A stretch of DNA of 64,000 nucleotides from JAJUJL01 sp041736465 (GCA_041736465.1 JBGSTO010000706.1:9985-73984), one strand, 5' to 3'. Shown: positions 33,437-44,400, counted from the first letter of the stretch. Numbers and translations: made by a program. The notes: generated from the letters alone by a model not told the origin.

Positions 33437-35716
33437 CTAGCCTTGCTGCAAACGCCAGTCCAGTGCGGTATGTCGCTGGGCGACGCGGTCGTTGCTAATC
33501 GCGATGTGAACGGCCTTGCGGCTGCCGACCAGCACGCACAGCTTTTTGGCGCGGGTAACTGCGGTGTACAGCAGATTGCGCTGCAGCATCATGTAATGTG
33601 CGGTCACCAGGGGGATGACCACCGCCGGAAATTCCGAGCCCTGCGCTTTGTGCACAGAAACGGCGTAGGCGAGCACCAGTTGGTCGGCTTCGTTCCAGTC
33701 ATAAACAGCATGGTGGTCGTCGAAACCGACTGTCATGGTGTGGTTGATGGGGTCAAAGCCGGTGACCGACCCGATATCCCCGTTGAAGACATCTTTATCG
33801 TAATTGTTTTGTACCTGCATGACTTTATCGCCCAGGCGCAAGATCTGCCCGAACAGTTTTTTCTCTGCCTTGAGGGGAGAGGCCGGGTTGAGAACCGCCT
33901 GCAGGCGTTCGTTCAGTGCGGTGACGCCGGCAGGGCCGCGGTACATGGGCGCCAGCACCTGCACGTCCCGGCTTGGGTTTAACCCAAAGCGTTCCGGGAT
34001 GCGCCGGCAAACCACTTCTTCGACCCACTCAGCCGCCTGCTCGGCTGCTTCGGCGGGGAACAAGAAAAAATCCAGGCTGTCTTTGGGAAACTCGGGCATT
34101 GCTCCGTGGTTGATGCGGTGGGCGTTATCGATGATATGCGAGCCGGCAGCCTGGCGGAAGATGGTGCTCAGGCGGATTACCGGCGCGACCTGGCTGCGGA
34201 TGATATCCCGGAGCACGTCGCCAGGCCCTACGGAGGGGAGCTGGTCTACGTCGCCGACCAGCAGCAGGTGCATCCCGGGCTGCAGGGCTTTTAGCAAATG
34301 GTAGAAAAGGCTCAGGTCCAGCATCGAAGTCTCGTCTACCACCAGGAAGTCTATCGCCAGCGGGTTTTCGGCATTGTGCTTGAAGCCTTCACCGGGAGAA
34401 AAGCCCAGCAGGCGGTGCAGCGTGCTGGCTGGATGCCCGGTGGCTTCGGAGAGGCGCTTGGCAGCCCGCCCGGTAGGAGACGCCAGGGCATAGCGCTTGC
34501 GCGCTTCCTCCAGCACCTGGATCAGCGCTTTGATGCAGGTGGTCTTGCCGGTGCCAGGTCCGCCGGTGAGAACGCTCACCGGGCTGCCTAAGGCGGTGCG
34601 GATGGCTTGCTGCTGCTCAGGAGATAGGCTTGAATCTAACGGCAGCAGCGCGGGCGGCACATCGCTCAACCGGGAGGGGAAGGCGGCTGCCATAGCCCCC
34701 AGTTTTTCGGCTGCGCCGACCTCACTGTAGTACAGCGGGGTAAGGTATACGGCTGGGATTCCATACAGCGAGGCCGGTTCACCCACCGCTCCGGGCCGGG
34801 GTTCTGCAGGCTGATCTGCCAGCCCGCCTGCAGCATCGGACCTGGTTTGGGAAGCTTGATCTGCCGGCACGGCTTCTCGCCGTATGCGCTGCTGGTTTTC
34901 CAGCCGCGCCAGTGCGGGCGGGATCAGACCGGCCTCCACGCCCAACAAGGTCACTGCTTGCTCGGTCAGCGCTTCCGCCGGGGCGTACACATTGCCCTGC
35001 TCGCTGGTTTCATTGAGGCTGAAAACCAGCCCGGCTTCGATGCGCGATGGGTGGTCGTGCGGCAGACCCAATGCCTGTGCAATCCGATCTGCGGTCTTGA
35101 ACCCGATCCCGTAAATATCGCGCGCCAGGCGGTAGGGGTCGCTTTGTACAATCGCCAGCGCCTGATCGCCGTACTGCTTGTAAATCTTCACTGCCAGGTT
35201 GGTGCTGATAGCGTGCCCATGCAGGAAGAGCATGATCTCTTTGACCTGGTGCTGTTCTTCCCAGGCTGCCGCGATCAAAGCGGCGCGATGCGGGCCGATA
35301 TCCGGCACTTCCTCCAGCCGCTCCGGCTGCAGCTCGATCATCTGCAGCGTCTGTGCGCCAAAAAAGTCCACAATGCGCTCTGCCAGCTTGGGGCCAATCC
35401 CCTTGACCAGCCCAGATCCCAGGTAGCGACGAATGCCTGCCACCGTGGCGGGCAGGGTTTGCTCGCAGAATTCGACCTGAAACTGCTGTCCGTGCTTGGG
35501 ATGGCTGAGCCAGTGGCCCTGAAGGCGCAGGTTTTCTCCCGGCGAAAGCTCCGGCAGGTTGCCGACTACTGTGACGAGGCCATCCCGGTTTTGTCCCGGG
35601 ATGCGCAGGTTTCGCTCTGGGCCTGAGCGACCTTCGGGGCGCACGCGCAGCACGCTGTACCCATTTTCGGGGTTGTAGAAGGTGACGCGTTCTACTGAGC
35701 CGGACAGCTCATCCAT
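33437..35716 (-). CDS. recD2: ATP-dependent DNA helicase RecD2
   Basis: A 759-residue SF1B helicase that moves 5'-3'. N-terminal OB-like domain (1-90), helix-hairpin-helix region (about 98-160; LVKGIGPKLAERIVDFFG), then motor domains: Walker A LTGGPGTGKTT (residues 383-393), DEAD-like VVDETSMLD, the motif with QLPSVGPGD, and motif VI region YAVSVHKAQGSEF ... LLYTAVTRAKKL. A low-complexity insert at about 280-315 precedes the motor. AAGGA lies very close to the ATG. It is 12 bases downstream of the LCP gene. Confidence 0.92.
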   Translation of the reverse strand: MDELSGSVERVTFYNPENGYSVLRVRPEGRSGPERNLRIPGQNRDGLVTVVGNLPELSPGENLRLQGHWLSHPKHGQQFQVEFCEQTLPATVAGIRRYLGSGLVKGIGPKLAERIVDFFGAQTLQMIELQPERLEEVPDIGPHRAALIAAAWEEQHQVKEIMLFLHGHAISTNLAVKIYKQYGDQALAIVQSDPYRLARDIYGIGFKTADRIAQALGLPHDHPSRIEAGLVFSLNETSEQGNVYAPAEALTEQAVTLLGVEAGLIPPALARLENQQRIRREAVPADQASQTRSDAAGGLADQPAEPRPGAVGEPASLYGIPAVYLTPLYYSEVGAAEKLGAMAAAFPSRLSDVPPALLPLDSSLSPEQQQAIRTALGSPVSVLTGGPGTGKTTCIKALIQVLEEARKRYALASPTGRAAKRLSEATGHPASTLHRLLGFSPGEGFKHNAENPLAIDFLVVDETSMLDLSLFYHLLKALQPGMHLLLVGDVDQLPSVGPGDVLRDIIRSQVAPVIRLSTIFRQAAGSHIIDNAHRINHGAMPEFPKDSLDFFLFPAEAAEQAAEWVEEVVCRRIPERFGLNPSRDVQVLAPMYRGPAGVTALNERLQAVLNPASPLKAEKKLFGQILRLGDKVMQVQNNYDKDVFNGDIGSVTGFDPINHTMTVGFDDHHAVYDWNEADQLVLAYAVSVHKAQGSEFPAVVIPLVTAHYMMLQRNLLYTAVTRAKKLCVLVGSRKAVHIAISNDRVAQRHTALDWRLQQG

Positions 35717-35728
35717 TTCCTTGCAGTT

Positions 35729-37144
35729 CTAGGGCATTGGGTTAGAGGCAGCCCAATCGGTCCCCAAGATGATCACCACGTCGACCTGGCTGGTGGGATC
35801 ATAACGGCTGAACAGGCGTGTTGGCTGGATGCTCATCAATTCCATCAGGAACTTGAGCGTGTAGGGCTTGCCGGTGTAGTCGAAGATCGTGGTATTGGTA
35901 TACAGCTGCTCGGCGTTGCCAGCCTCCCCAACGGTCAGGCCCTGGCTCTGCAGGTACTCGCTGGTTCGGGCGGCAAGCCCGGCGGTGGATGATCCATTCA
36001 GGATGGACAGGCGCGGCGCTTCCGCTTTTGCCAGATCAAGCGGGGGTTGGCTGCCTGCCAGCGGGCTGATCGGCTCGGAACCAAAGAAAACCTTATCCCG
36101 CGTCTCACGAATTTTGTCGGCGATTGGCTTCAGCACCTCGTCGCCTTCCACGGTGGTGACCAGCAGAACCTGATCCGGCGGGGCGATGACGCCGCGTTGG
36201 ATATTCTCTTCCGGAATTTGCTGTGCCAGCCAGGCGAGTTGGATGGCTTGTTCCAGCGATAGGTTGGTATTCACTCCGGAAGAAAGCTCCTGGTAGAGCT
36301 GCGGCGCCCTGGAAATCAAGACGGGCAGCATATCCAGGCTGACCAGGCGGTCGCGGATTGCCAGGATCACCTGCTGCTGGCGCTGGGCGCGATCGAAGTC
36401 GCCGCCTTCGGTCTTGCGCGCCCGGGCATACGCCAGGGCGAGGTCGCCGGGCAGCGTCTGCCGTCCGGGCTTGAGAGTTTTGGTGTTGTTGTCGCCCAGC
36501 GGGTCGACGGTGATGCTTTCGGGAATATCGAGCTTGACCCCATCGATCTCATCGATAAAGCGCACAAAAGCGCTGAAATCGATCTGGGCGTAGTAATCAA
36601 TCGGCACGCCCAACAGCTCTTCGACGGTTACCATCGCCAGGCCTGGCCCGCCGCCTGGAACTTCATAGGCGACGCCAAGGCTGTAGGCGGTGTTGATGCG
36701 CCCATATTCGAACCCCGGAACGTTTACCCACAGATCGCGCGGGATAGACAGCATTCCTGCTGTGCGTGACAGCGGATCCAAGGTCAAGAGGATCATTGTA
36801 TCGGTGCGCGGCGCGCCGGTGCCTGCTTCCCAATCGCGGTAATCCAATCCCATCACCAGCACAGTCACCCGGCTGGCGCCGTCCCATGCTTCTGGTGTGG
36901 GCCCGCTGGGAGGCTGCAGCGGTGTCTGGGGGTTTTCGACAATCACTGCTCCTTCGGGCGTCGGTGTGGGTTCGACAATTGCAATACCGGGAAGTGAGGT
37001 AAGTTCCCACGATACCACCAGATCGCGTACCAGGATAAAAGTCAGCACACCGGCGATCACGGTGGCGATCAGGAAAGCGATGACTACTGCCAGCGTGAGC
37101 CGGCGGGTAGTCGGATTCTTAATTTCAGGTGTCATACGATCCAT
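35729..37144 (-). CDS. LytR-CpsA-Psr (LCP) family protein with LytR_C domain
   Basis: A membrane-anchored enzyme that transfers glycopolymers to the cell wall, or a close relative. One transmembrane helix (LAVVIAFLIATVIAGVLTFI), Pro/Thr linker, then the LCP domain: GLDYRDWEAGTGAPRTDTMI, SIPRDLWVNVPG, FDRAQRQQQVILAIRDR. A C-terminal LytR_C domain (RLSILNGSSTAGLAARTSEYL) and final VDVVIILG strand follow. ATG 37144 is used; ATG 37135 is equally possible. It is followed by recD2. Confidence 0.88.
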   Translation of the reverse strand: MDRMTPEIKNPTTRRLTLAVVIAFLIATVIAGVLTFILVRDLVVSWELTSLPGIAIVEPTPTPEGAVIVENPQTPLQPPSGPTPEAWDGASRVTVLVMGLDYRDWEAGTGAPRTDTMILLTLDPLSRTAGMLSIPRDLWVNVPGFEYGRINTAYSLGVAYEVPGGGPGLAMVTVEELLGVPIDYYAQIDFSAFVRFIDEIDGVKLDIPESITVDPLGDNNTKTLKPGRQTLPGDLALAYARARKTEGGDFDRAQRQQQVILAIRDRLVSLDMLPVLISRAPQLYQELSSGVNTNLSLEQAIQLAWLAQQIPEENIQRGVIAPPDQVLLVTTVEGDEVLKPIADKIRETRDKVFFGSEPISPLAGSQPPLDLAKAEAPRLSILNGSSTAGLAARTSEYLQSQGLTVGEAGNAEQLYTNTTIFDYTGKPYTLKFLMELMSIQPTRLFSRYDPTSQVDVVIILGTDWAASNPMP

Positions 37145-37164
37145 TTTCTAAGCCTTTTTGATTT

Positions 37165-37252
37165 GTCATTCTGAGGAGCGCAGCGACCGAAGAATCTAGA
37201 TCCTTCGCTTCGCTCAGGATGACATCCTTGTGCGTGGCCAACGAAGTGCGAC
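37165..37252. repeat. Dispersed palindromic repeat, copy 2
   Basis: GTCATTCTGAGGAGCGCAGC ... ATCTAGAT ... GCTTCGCTCAGGATGAC: an imperfect hairpin with TCTAGA at its centre, followed by CATCCTTGTGCGTGGCC and AACGAAGTGCGACC. It shares ends and tail with copies 1 and 3. It lies in the divergent LCP/ABC-F gap. Confidence 0.8.
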
Positions 37253-37393
37253 CAGATTATGGCAGCAGATTGCCTCCGCGGCCGGAATCTCCCCTTCGAT
37301 AGGGGGTAAGGGGATTATAATGTCCGAGAGCGCCTCTGGCAAGCGAATAAGCCGCCAGCCATGGGCGCCCGCATTCGTGTTTTGAGCTGGATT

Positions 37394-39406
37394 ATGTCCT
37401 TAATTACTGCTTCCAACCTGTCTCGTTCCTTCGGTGCAGTCGATATCTTCTCAGGCATCTCGCTGAGCATTCCCCACGGGGCCAGGATTGCCATCGTTGG
37501 GCCGAACGGCATCGGTAAAACCACGCTGATCCGCATACTGATCGCATTGGATGAACCCACGACCGGCAGCGTGCAGCGCGCACGAGGTCTGGGCATCGGC
37601 TATCTACCTCAAGAGGCCGCTCTGCACGGCAGCCACAGCGTCTGGCAGGAGTGCCTTAATGCTGTGCAGGATCTTCTGGAGATGGAGACCGAGCTGTACG
37701 CTTTGGAAGCCGTCATGGGCAATCCGGGGCAAGCCGGTGAGGCGCTGGTGCGGTACAGCGGCTTGCAGGCAGAGTTTGAGCGGCGCGGCGGCTATACCTA
37801 TGAAACGCGTATCCGCCAGGTGCTGACCGGTCTGGGTTTCGACGACAGCGACTATCAACGGCCAATTTCACAGCTATCCGGAGGGCAGCGCACCCGCCTG
37901 GTGCTGGCGCGCCTGCTGCTCTCCAATCCAGACCTTTTGGTGCTGGACGAGCCGACCAACCATTTGGATATCCAGGCGGTGGAGTGGCTGGAAGGATATC
38001 TCTCACAGTGGGCAGGGGCCGTGCTGATCGTCTCGCACGACCGCTACTTCCTTGACCAGGTCGTGGACCGGGTGTGGGAGATGCGCTCCGATGGATTGGA
38101 GGAATACCGCGGTAATTATACCGCCTATGTCCAGCAGCGGCAGGAACGCTGGAGTCTGCGGCAGAAGCTGTTCGACTCGGAAAAAGAGCGGCTGCTCAAA
38201 GAGATTGAGTATGTCAAGCGCAACATCTCGGGGCAGCGCACCCTGCAGGCCAAGGGCAAGCTGCGCCGCTTGAGCCGCGAAGTTGAGGCGATCGAGAGCC
38301 TGGGAATCGAAGGTGTGCATGGTCGCAGATGGCTGGAAATCAGCCAGGAGGCAGATATCTCTGCTCACACCTTGAGCGTGGCTGAGGTTGAACGGCGCAT
38401 TCGCTCCCTGCGCCAGCCGTCGAACCGGCTGCCCCAGTTGAACTTGCACTTGAGAACATCGAACCGCTCGGGCGATCTGGTGCTGCGCACCTACGACCTT
38501 CAAATTGGCTACCCGGATGAAGGCCAGCCGCTTTTTTATGTGCCCGACCTGGTGTTCAAGCGCGGCGAGTGCGCTGCGATTATTGGTCCCAACGGCGCCG
38601 GCAAAACCACCTTTTTGAAAACCCTGCTGGGCATGATGGAGCCGCTCGAGGGTAAGATTGCATTAGGCGCCAGCCTGGATGTGGCTTATTTTGCCCAGGC
38701 CCACGAAGACCTTCACCCCGAGCGCACCCTGGTGCAGGAGATCGAGGTGGCGAGACCGAATATGCTGCTGGCGGAGATCCGCGATTACCTGGCGCGCTTC
38801 CTGTTCAGCGGAGAGCAAGTCTTCAAACCGGTGAGCACCTTGTCGGGCGGCGAGCGCGGCCGACTGGCGCTGGCCAAGCTCACCCTGAGCAATGCCAATT
38901 TGCTGCTGCTGGACGAGCCAACCAACCACCTGGATATCCCCTCACAGGAAATCTTGCAAGAAGCTATGGATGCCTACCAGGGCACGATTTTGCTGGTATC
39001 CCACGACCGCTACCTGATCGATGCGCTGGCGACCCAGGTGTGGGCTATTGAGCCAGATGAAACCTTCATGCAGGTCTTCGAAGGCGATTACAGCCAGTAT
39101 CGCGCCCTTAAAGAGGCCCAACGCGCCGCTGAGGTCAATGCTCGCCAGCAGCAAACCGTGCAGGCTGCTCGCCAGAAAACCCGGCCAAACGGCACCGCAG
39201 AACAAAAGCGCCGGAAGGCTCGCCTGGCGCAGGTGGAGAGGCAGATTGCTGATCTGGAAGTGCGCCTGTCCGATCTGTCGACCAGATTGGAAAGCCCGCC
39301 GCCGGATTCCTTAAAAGTGCAGCAGTGGGGGGAAGACTACGTGCAGATCCAGAATGAAATCAATGCCCTGCTGGCTGAGTGGGAAACCCTGCATGAGCAT
39401 AACTGA
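37394..39406 (+). CDS. ABC-F family ATPase (ribosome-associated type)
   Basis: Two ABC domains in one 670-residue chain and no membrane segments. First: GPNGIGKTT, LSGGQRTRLVLARLLL, LLVLDEPTNHLD. Second: GPNGAGKTT, LSGGERGRLALAKL, LLLDEPTNHLD. The interdomain linker (EKERLLKEIEYVKRNISGQ) is the helical arm that contacts the ribosome; a C-terminal coiled coil (QAARQKTRPNG ... VERQIADLEVRLSDL) follows. Start MSLITASNL at 37394. The family acts on stalled or antibiotic-bound ribosomes. A -10 TATAAT lies at 37316-37321 without a clear -35. Confidence 0.9.
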   Translation: MSLITASNLSRSFGAVDIFSGISLSIPHGARIAIVGPNGIGKTTLIRILIALDEPTTGSVQRARGLGIGYLPQEAALHGSHSVWQECLNAVQDLLEMETELYALEAVMGNPGQAGEALVRYSGLQAEFERRGGYTYETRIRQVLTGLGFDDSDYQRPISQLSGGQRTRLVLARLLLSNPDLLVLDEPTNHLDIQAVEWLEGYLSQWAGAVLIVSHDRYFLDQVVDRVWEMRSDGLEEYRGNYTAYVQQRQERWSLRQKLFDSEKERLLKEIEYVKRNISGQRTLQAKGKLRRLSREVEAIESLGIEGVHGRRWLEISQEADISAHTLSVAEVERRIRSLRQPSNRLPQLNLHLRTSNRSGDLVLRTYDLQIGYPDEGQPLFYVPDLVFKRGECAAIIGPNGAGKTTFLKTLLGMMEPLEGKIALGASLDVAYFAQAHEDLHPERTLVQEIEVARPNMLLAEIRDYLARFLFSGEQVFKPVSTLSGGERGRLALAKLTLSNANLLLLDEPTNHLDIPSQEILQEAMDAYQGTILLVSHDRYLIDALATQVWAIEPDETFMQVFEGDYSQYRALKEAQRAAEVNARQQQTVQAARQKTRPNGTAEQKRRKARLAQVERQIADLEVRLSDLSTRLESPPPDSLKVQQWGEDYVQIQNEINALLAEWETLHEHN

Positions 39407-39450
39407 CCCGTGGATATGCCGTGATGTGCCGTGTAATCCTTATTTGATCA

Positions 39451-39560
39451 GTCATCCTGAGCGGAGCGAAGGATCTAGATCCTTCACTTCGTTCAGGATG
39501 ACATCCTTGTGCGTGGCCCACTACGTGCGAGCAGCTTTTGCGTGGCCCACGAAGCGCGAG
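39451..39560. repeat. Dispersed palindromic repeat, copy 3 (extra tail unit)
   Basis: The cleanest copy. The hairpin spans 39452-39501, about 23 bp per arm with three mismatches around ATCTAGAT. The tail (CATCCTTGTGCGTGGCCCAC) is followed by a second GCGTGGCCCACGAAGCGCGA at 39540-39559, so the tail unit is duplicated. It lies in the gap between the ABC-F and C39-like genes; nothing else is seen from 39407 to 39668. Confidence 0.8.
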
Positions 39561-39668
39561 GAGCTTGTCCGCCTGCAATAGCTTCCGGCGGTTTGGCTGT
39601 CTTTCCGTAAACTTTACCCACCGCGGCGCTTAATTTTCCTCCAATCTTCTTCTGTTACAATCATTGCC

Positions 39669-40925
39669 ATGCGAAAATTTTCCTGGTTAAGAATTGTGCT
39701 GGTTTTCGCCGGGTTGGCCCTGCTGGCTGCCCTGGTTTACCAGCTTCCGGCGGTGCAGCAGCGTTTGGGTTGGCGCGTGGATTTCGCCATGGCATACGTG
39801 CGCGGCGTCATCTCGCCGGTTGGCGAGCTGCCTACCCCTTTGCCGCCGCCTGCCGTTAAAGTTACAGCACGTCCATCGCCTACCCCCACAGCCTCACCCA
39901 CGCCAGAGGCGACGAGCTCGCCGACGCCTGGCGCAACGCCTACGCCCACGCTTACCCCCACGCCAATCCCGGCGGCGATATCGCTCACACCCCCCAAGTG
40001 GGAAAAGCAGGATGCCAATGCCTGCGGCCCTACCACCCTGGCCCTGGGACTGCGCTATTGGGGTTGGGAGGGCGACCAGTTCACCATCTCCGAGCTGCTG
40101 AAGCCGAAGCGCGAAGATCGCAACGTCAACGTGGAAGAGCTGATCTACTACACCCGCACCCGCGCCGGCTGGCTGCATGCCGAGTACCGGGTGGGCGGCG
40201 ATCTGGAGACGCTGAAGCGCTTGATCGCCGCGGGCATTCCCGTAATCGTTGAAGAGGCTTTTCTGCTCGAAACCACCTACTGGCCTAACGATGACCGCTG
40301 GGCAGCGCATTACAACTTGCTGACCGGCTACGATGACGTTGCCGGCGTGTTCACCGGGCAGGATACCTACATCGGCGCCGACCAGCGCCTGCCATACGCC
40401 AGGCTGGATCGCGACTGGCAGGCATTCAACCGGGTGTACATCCTGGTTTACCCGCCGGAAAAAGAAGAGCTGGTAAAGTCGATTCTGGGTCCCAATTGGG
40501 ATGTGGACTACAACCGGCAGCAGGCGCTGCAAACGGCGCAGGCAGAGGCAGAAACCGACCCGCAGAATGCCTTTACCTGGTTCAACCAGGGCACGAACCT
40601 GGTGTACTTCGAGCGCTATGGCGAAGCCGCCGCCGCATTCGACCGGGCGCGCCAGATTGGGCTGCCGCAGCGTATGCTGCGCTACCAGTTCACCCCCTTC
40701 TTCGCCTATTTCCATTCTCGCCGTATGGAGGACCTGCAGGCGCTGGTGGATTATTCGCTGCGCATTACCAAGAACAGCGAGGAAGCGCTGCTGTGGCGCG
40801 GCTGGTATAAGTACCGGGAGGGGGATACATTGGGAGCGGTAGAGGATTTCCGCCAGGCTCTGCTCGAGAATCCCAATTACGAGGATGCCAAGCTGGCAAT
40901 TGCGTTCGTGACCAACCGGCAGTGA
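39669..40925 (+). CDS. Membrane-anchored C39-like cysteine peptidase domain protein with TPR-like tail
   Basis: A hydrophobic N-terminal anchor (IVLVFAGLALLAALVY) precedes a long P/T/S linker (residues 55-103). A C39-type papain-like domain follows: Cys119 in NACGPTTLA, His214 in AAHYNLLTGYDD with the Asp right after. The last 120 residues form TPR-like helices (YGEAAAAFDRARQIGLPQ; GDTLGAVEDFRQALLENP). It is probably exported and may be an enzyme or a bacteriocin-processing relative; no bacteriocin gene is nearby. Confidence 0.75.
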   Translation: MRKFSWLRIVLVFAGLALLAALVYQLPAVQQRLGWRVDFAMAYVRGVISPVGELPTPLPPPAVKVTARPSPTPTASPTPEATSSPTPGATPTPTLTPTPIPAAISLTPPKWEKQDANACGPTTLALGLRYWGWEGDQFTISELLKPKREDRNVNVEELIYYTRTRAGWLHAEYRVGGDLETLKRLIAAGIPVIVEEAFLLETTYWPNDDRWAAHYNLLTGYDDVAGVFTGQDTYIGADQRLPYARLDRDWQAFNRVYILVYPPEKEELVKSILGPNWDVDYNRQQALQTAQAEAETDPQNAFTWFNQGTNLVYFERYGEAAAAFDRARQIGLPQRMLRYQFTPFFAYFHSRRMEDLQALVDYSLRITKNSEEALLWRGWYKYREGDTLGAVEDFRQALLENPNYEDAKLAIAFVTNRQ

Positions 40926-40940
40926 TCTGGCTGTACCGGA

Positions 40941-41342
40941 TCAATCAGGTGCCTGCCGGCTGCCCGTAATTTTTGCGCCGATCAGGCGCCAGATCAGCAG
41001 CCCCAATATTCCCCCAGCCAGGTCTATCCCCAGGTCGAATAAAACCCCGGGCAGCCAGAAAATTTGCTGGCTTAAGGTCTGCAGGGCTTCCTGCAAAATG
41101 CCTACGCCGAGCGCCGCCAGCAGCACGCCGGCAGCCCTTGCCGGGGAAAGCGCGATGCGATAGTTCCAGGAAAGCAGCAGCGTAAAACCGGCGAACAGGA
41201 TGATGTGCACCAGCACATGTATCCAGTCCGGGTAGAAGATGGCGTCGAACTGGCGGCGAAAAGCAGGCCAAAATTGGCGGAACATGGCCACCGGGAAGAG
41301 GATGGCAAACAGCCACACCACAAGCATCCAACGCAGGCGCAT
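40941..41342 (-). CDS. VanZ-like membrane protein
   Basis: 133 residues with four hydrophobic segments. The pattern DWIHVLVHIILFAGFTLLL and GILQEALQ...FDLGIDLAGGILGLLIWRL fits the VanZ/teicoplanin-resistance-like family, whose function is mostly unknown. It converges on the C39-like gene. The GTG/ATG choices further upstream are not supported by ribosome-binding sites. Confidence 0.7.
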   Translation of the reverse strand: MRLRWMLVVWLFAILFPVAMFRQFWPAFRRQFDAIFYPDWIHVLVHIILFAGFTLLLSWNYRIALSPARAAGVLLAALGVGILQEALQTLSQQIFWLPGVLFDLGIDLAGGILGLLIWRLIGAKITGSRQAPD

Positions 41343-41406
41343 GCTCCCGATGATAACATACCAGCCGCCGCGAACGCGGCGGCTGGCTCACTCACTCGTA
41401 CAGGGA

Positions 41407-44400
41407 TCAGCGGTAGATCAAGCGGTACAGGCTATTGATGAACAGCTTTTGCCCGGTTTCATTCATGATGCTCGGATTGCCATTGAAGCCCCACAGCATG
41501 TAGATGCGGTTCTCCATCAGCAGATTGGCGTATGTGCTGTCAGCGTCATTCAGGCCAAAGATCTCCACGCCGGAAGGTTCGGCTCCCACGTAGATATCCA
41601 CCCGGGGGTTGAGCGTGCGGTACAGCACCAGCGGATCTTTGGGCAATGGGATGAGGAAATACGGCTGACTCCAGATCAAGTCGCCGCCGTCCAACCAACT
41701 GATGGCGGTTCCGGCGCCGTGTGCGCCCTGGGGATAGCCGATTTGCAGCTTAATCTGTCCGAAAAAGGCGTAGCCGCCTTCTCCTATGCCAAGCACGCCC
41801 CGCTGGCTGTTCACCACTGCGCTGACCGCCTCCGGTGTGCCCCAGCTGCTCAGGGATCCCGTGTCCGGGCCGATTACGATCACATCATAAGGGAAGAACG
41901 ACGTTTTCTCGACCTCACCCATATGCACCGTATCCACCAGCATGCCGGCCTGCGAAATCAGCTTCTCGAAAGCCAGGCGGCTGTCCAGATCGGTCTTCCA
42001 GATGTAAGCTGCCCGGCGCAGCACGTTGAATCCGGTGCTGGCGTAGCGCAGGAAGGTCTCGCCGCTGTTATTTACCCCTGAAGCAACTACCTTCACCATG
42101 TAGCTTCCGGGTACCGATACGCTGTACAGGGTATCGGCATACCAGCCGTCTCCAGCTTTGCCATCCCCATGGGCGCCGTCGTCGTACAGGCGCATGATCA
42201 GGCTGCCATTGACGCTCTCCTCGCCCGGCACGACGCCCGTCCCCGCCACCAGGGCGAATACATCTGCCCCGGGAATCGGTTTGTAGTCGCTCAGCACACC
42301 GTAGATTGGCACTGGCGTGCCTACCACGCGCTCATCTGGATCGCCTCCCACAGCAGCGATGAGCGTGGTGTTCGAGCGCCCGGACAGCGTGAAATGGTAT
42401 TCCAGGCTGGGCTTGAGCATACTGATCGCCACCTGCCAGGTGCCTGCTTTCGGGTTAAGCACCCGCAGTTGGTGGTGGGTATCGCTGCGGTATTCAGCAT
42501 CCGGCTTGACCGCCGCCCCGCCTGGATCTATCAGCCTCAGGGTGAGGTAGCCCGCCGGGTCATTCCAGTTGATGGCGAAGACGGCTTCCGGCACGCCATC
42601 CGGCACTGCCACCTGCAGCACGGTGGGTTCTTGAGCTGGCCCTTGCAGCGCTGCCAGGCGCTGGTAACCGTGGGTCAATTCACCAACCGAGAGATAAGCA
42701 TCTGCCAGGCGGTTGGGCAGCGTATCGGGCATGTCCAGGGGCGGGCCAGCTTCGGGCAGGCCGCCCAGGCTGGCGACCGGAGCGATCACGTCCACGAAGA
42801 AATAGTTGCCGTGGCGCGCCCCGGCAATGCTCTGCAGCAGGGCTGTGTCGGCGTCCTCGCCTAAAGCCACGGTGTGGATCACCACATCGGTGACGGTGGG
42901 GGCAATGTCAGCCCAGTAAGGGGGCACGTTTTCCCAGCCATCGCTGAGCAGCACCAGGGACCAATCGTGATCGGGGATGCCGCTGCCAGTCAGCAGGCTG
43001 TGGCCTGTCTGCACCCCTTGCCCCAATGCAGTTGACCCGCCGGCAGACAGCCCATCGATGGCAGCAATGGCATCCTGGCGGGTGGTTGTATCGGGAGCGA
43101 TTTCAGTCAGACCGAAGTCGGTGCTGGCGCTGTTGGCAAAGCTGGTGACTCCGACATAATCGCCGTCGCTCAAGAAGTCGACAAAGGCGCTGGCGGCATT
43201 TTGGGCGGCGCCGATCTTGTCATCCGACAGCATGCTGCCGGAGCGATCCAGTACAATGACCTCGTCTTTGGGCGTCTTGGGCAGGTAATAAACCGCGCTC
43301 ATCTCCAGGTCGCTGCCGGATCCGCTTAATTCTACCTGCAGGTCGTAGTAATCGGCGCTGGATTGAGCTGGCGGATTGACGACCAGGAAGGTGGTGTCGC
43401 TGGCGGTGTACAGGGAAAGCACATCGCCGCTGTTGGCGCCCACCTGCACGCTGAAATCTCCCGGCGCCAGGGAAAGTGTCCATCCGGCGGGTGCAGCCGT
43501 GCTGACCTGCACCAGGATTTTGTCCGGAGAGCTATGCTCGCCGGCGTTCTCCGGTACGGTCTTGAGCGGGTAAAGGATGTCGAACACCGGCACACAAGCC
43601 TGCTGGCTGCTGGCATTCAGGTTGTCTGTCTCACCCAGCCCCGCTTCGAAGATGCCATTATAGTTGGTGTCTTCGCAGCCCTCGGGTGAACCGTCGTTGT
43701 CGTTGTCGAAATCCAGCTCTTTGCGCAGCCCGTCGCCATCCCAATCGGAGCCGCGGTGATTGTAATTGCCGGCCGCGTCGAAGACATACTCGCGCATGTC
43801 CTGTTTGTCCAGCACCCAGTCGTTATCGCTGTCGCTGTCGTAAACGCCGGTGAAGAAGCGCCTGGCCTCATCGAAATCCATGATACCATCGCCGTCGCTG
43901 TCGGTCGATACGCTGGCTTCGTCATGGCGGGAAGTGCCGCTGGCAGGGCCAACCCAGTAGCCGTCGATCGTTTGTGTGTCGTAATCCTGCCAGCGCTCCA
44001 GATCGGGCGGCTGGTCAGGATCGAGCACGTGCAGGAACTGGTCGCCAGAATCGGTCTGGCGGTAGCCATCGATCACCATCATGTGCCCCGGTCTGCGGAA
44101 CATGATCGGGCGGTCAGCGTCGATCCAGATGATGATATCGGCAAAGGCGGGCTTGCCGCCGAGGGTCGAATAAGTGCCCAGGTTGAGCGCCCAGGCAAAG
44201 ATCTCATCCTCCTCACCCGGATACCACATGCCGCGGTTGTAGCCCAGGTCATTGTCGGGATTGGAGTCATTTGATCCGGGGTTGGTGTTGCCGGTCCATT
44301 CCTCGAGGATGTAATAGCTCAGGCGGTCCATGCTGAGCACATCTCCCGGTGAGGTGTTGTACCAGCTTGCCACCATGCGGGCGGAGGCGCGCACACAGTA

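Noticed and set aside
40945..41395. Alternative minus-strand frames over the VanZ-like gene
   Set aside because: They lack hydrophobic periodicity and any family resemblance; the 40941-41342 frame has both.
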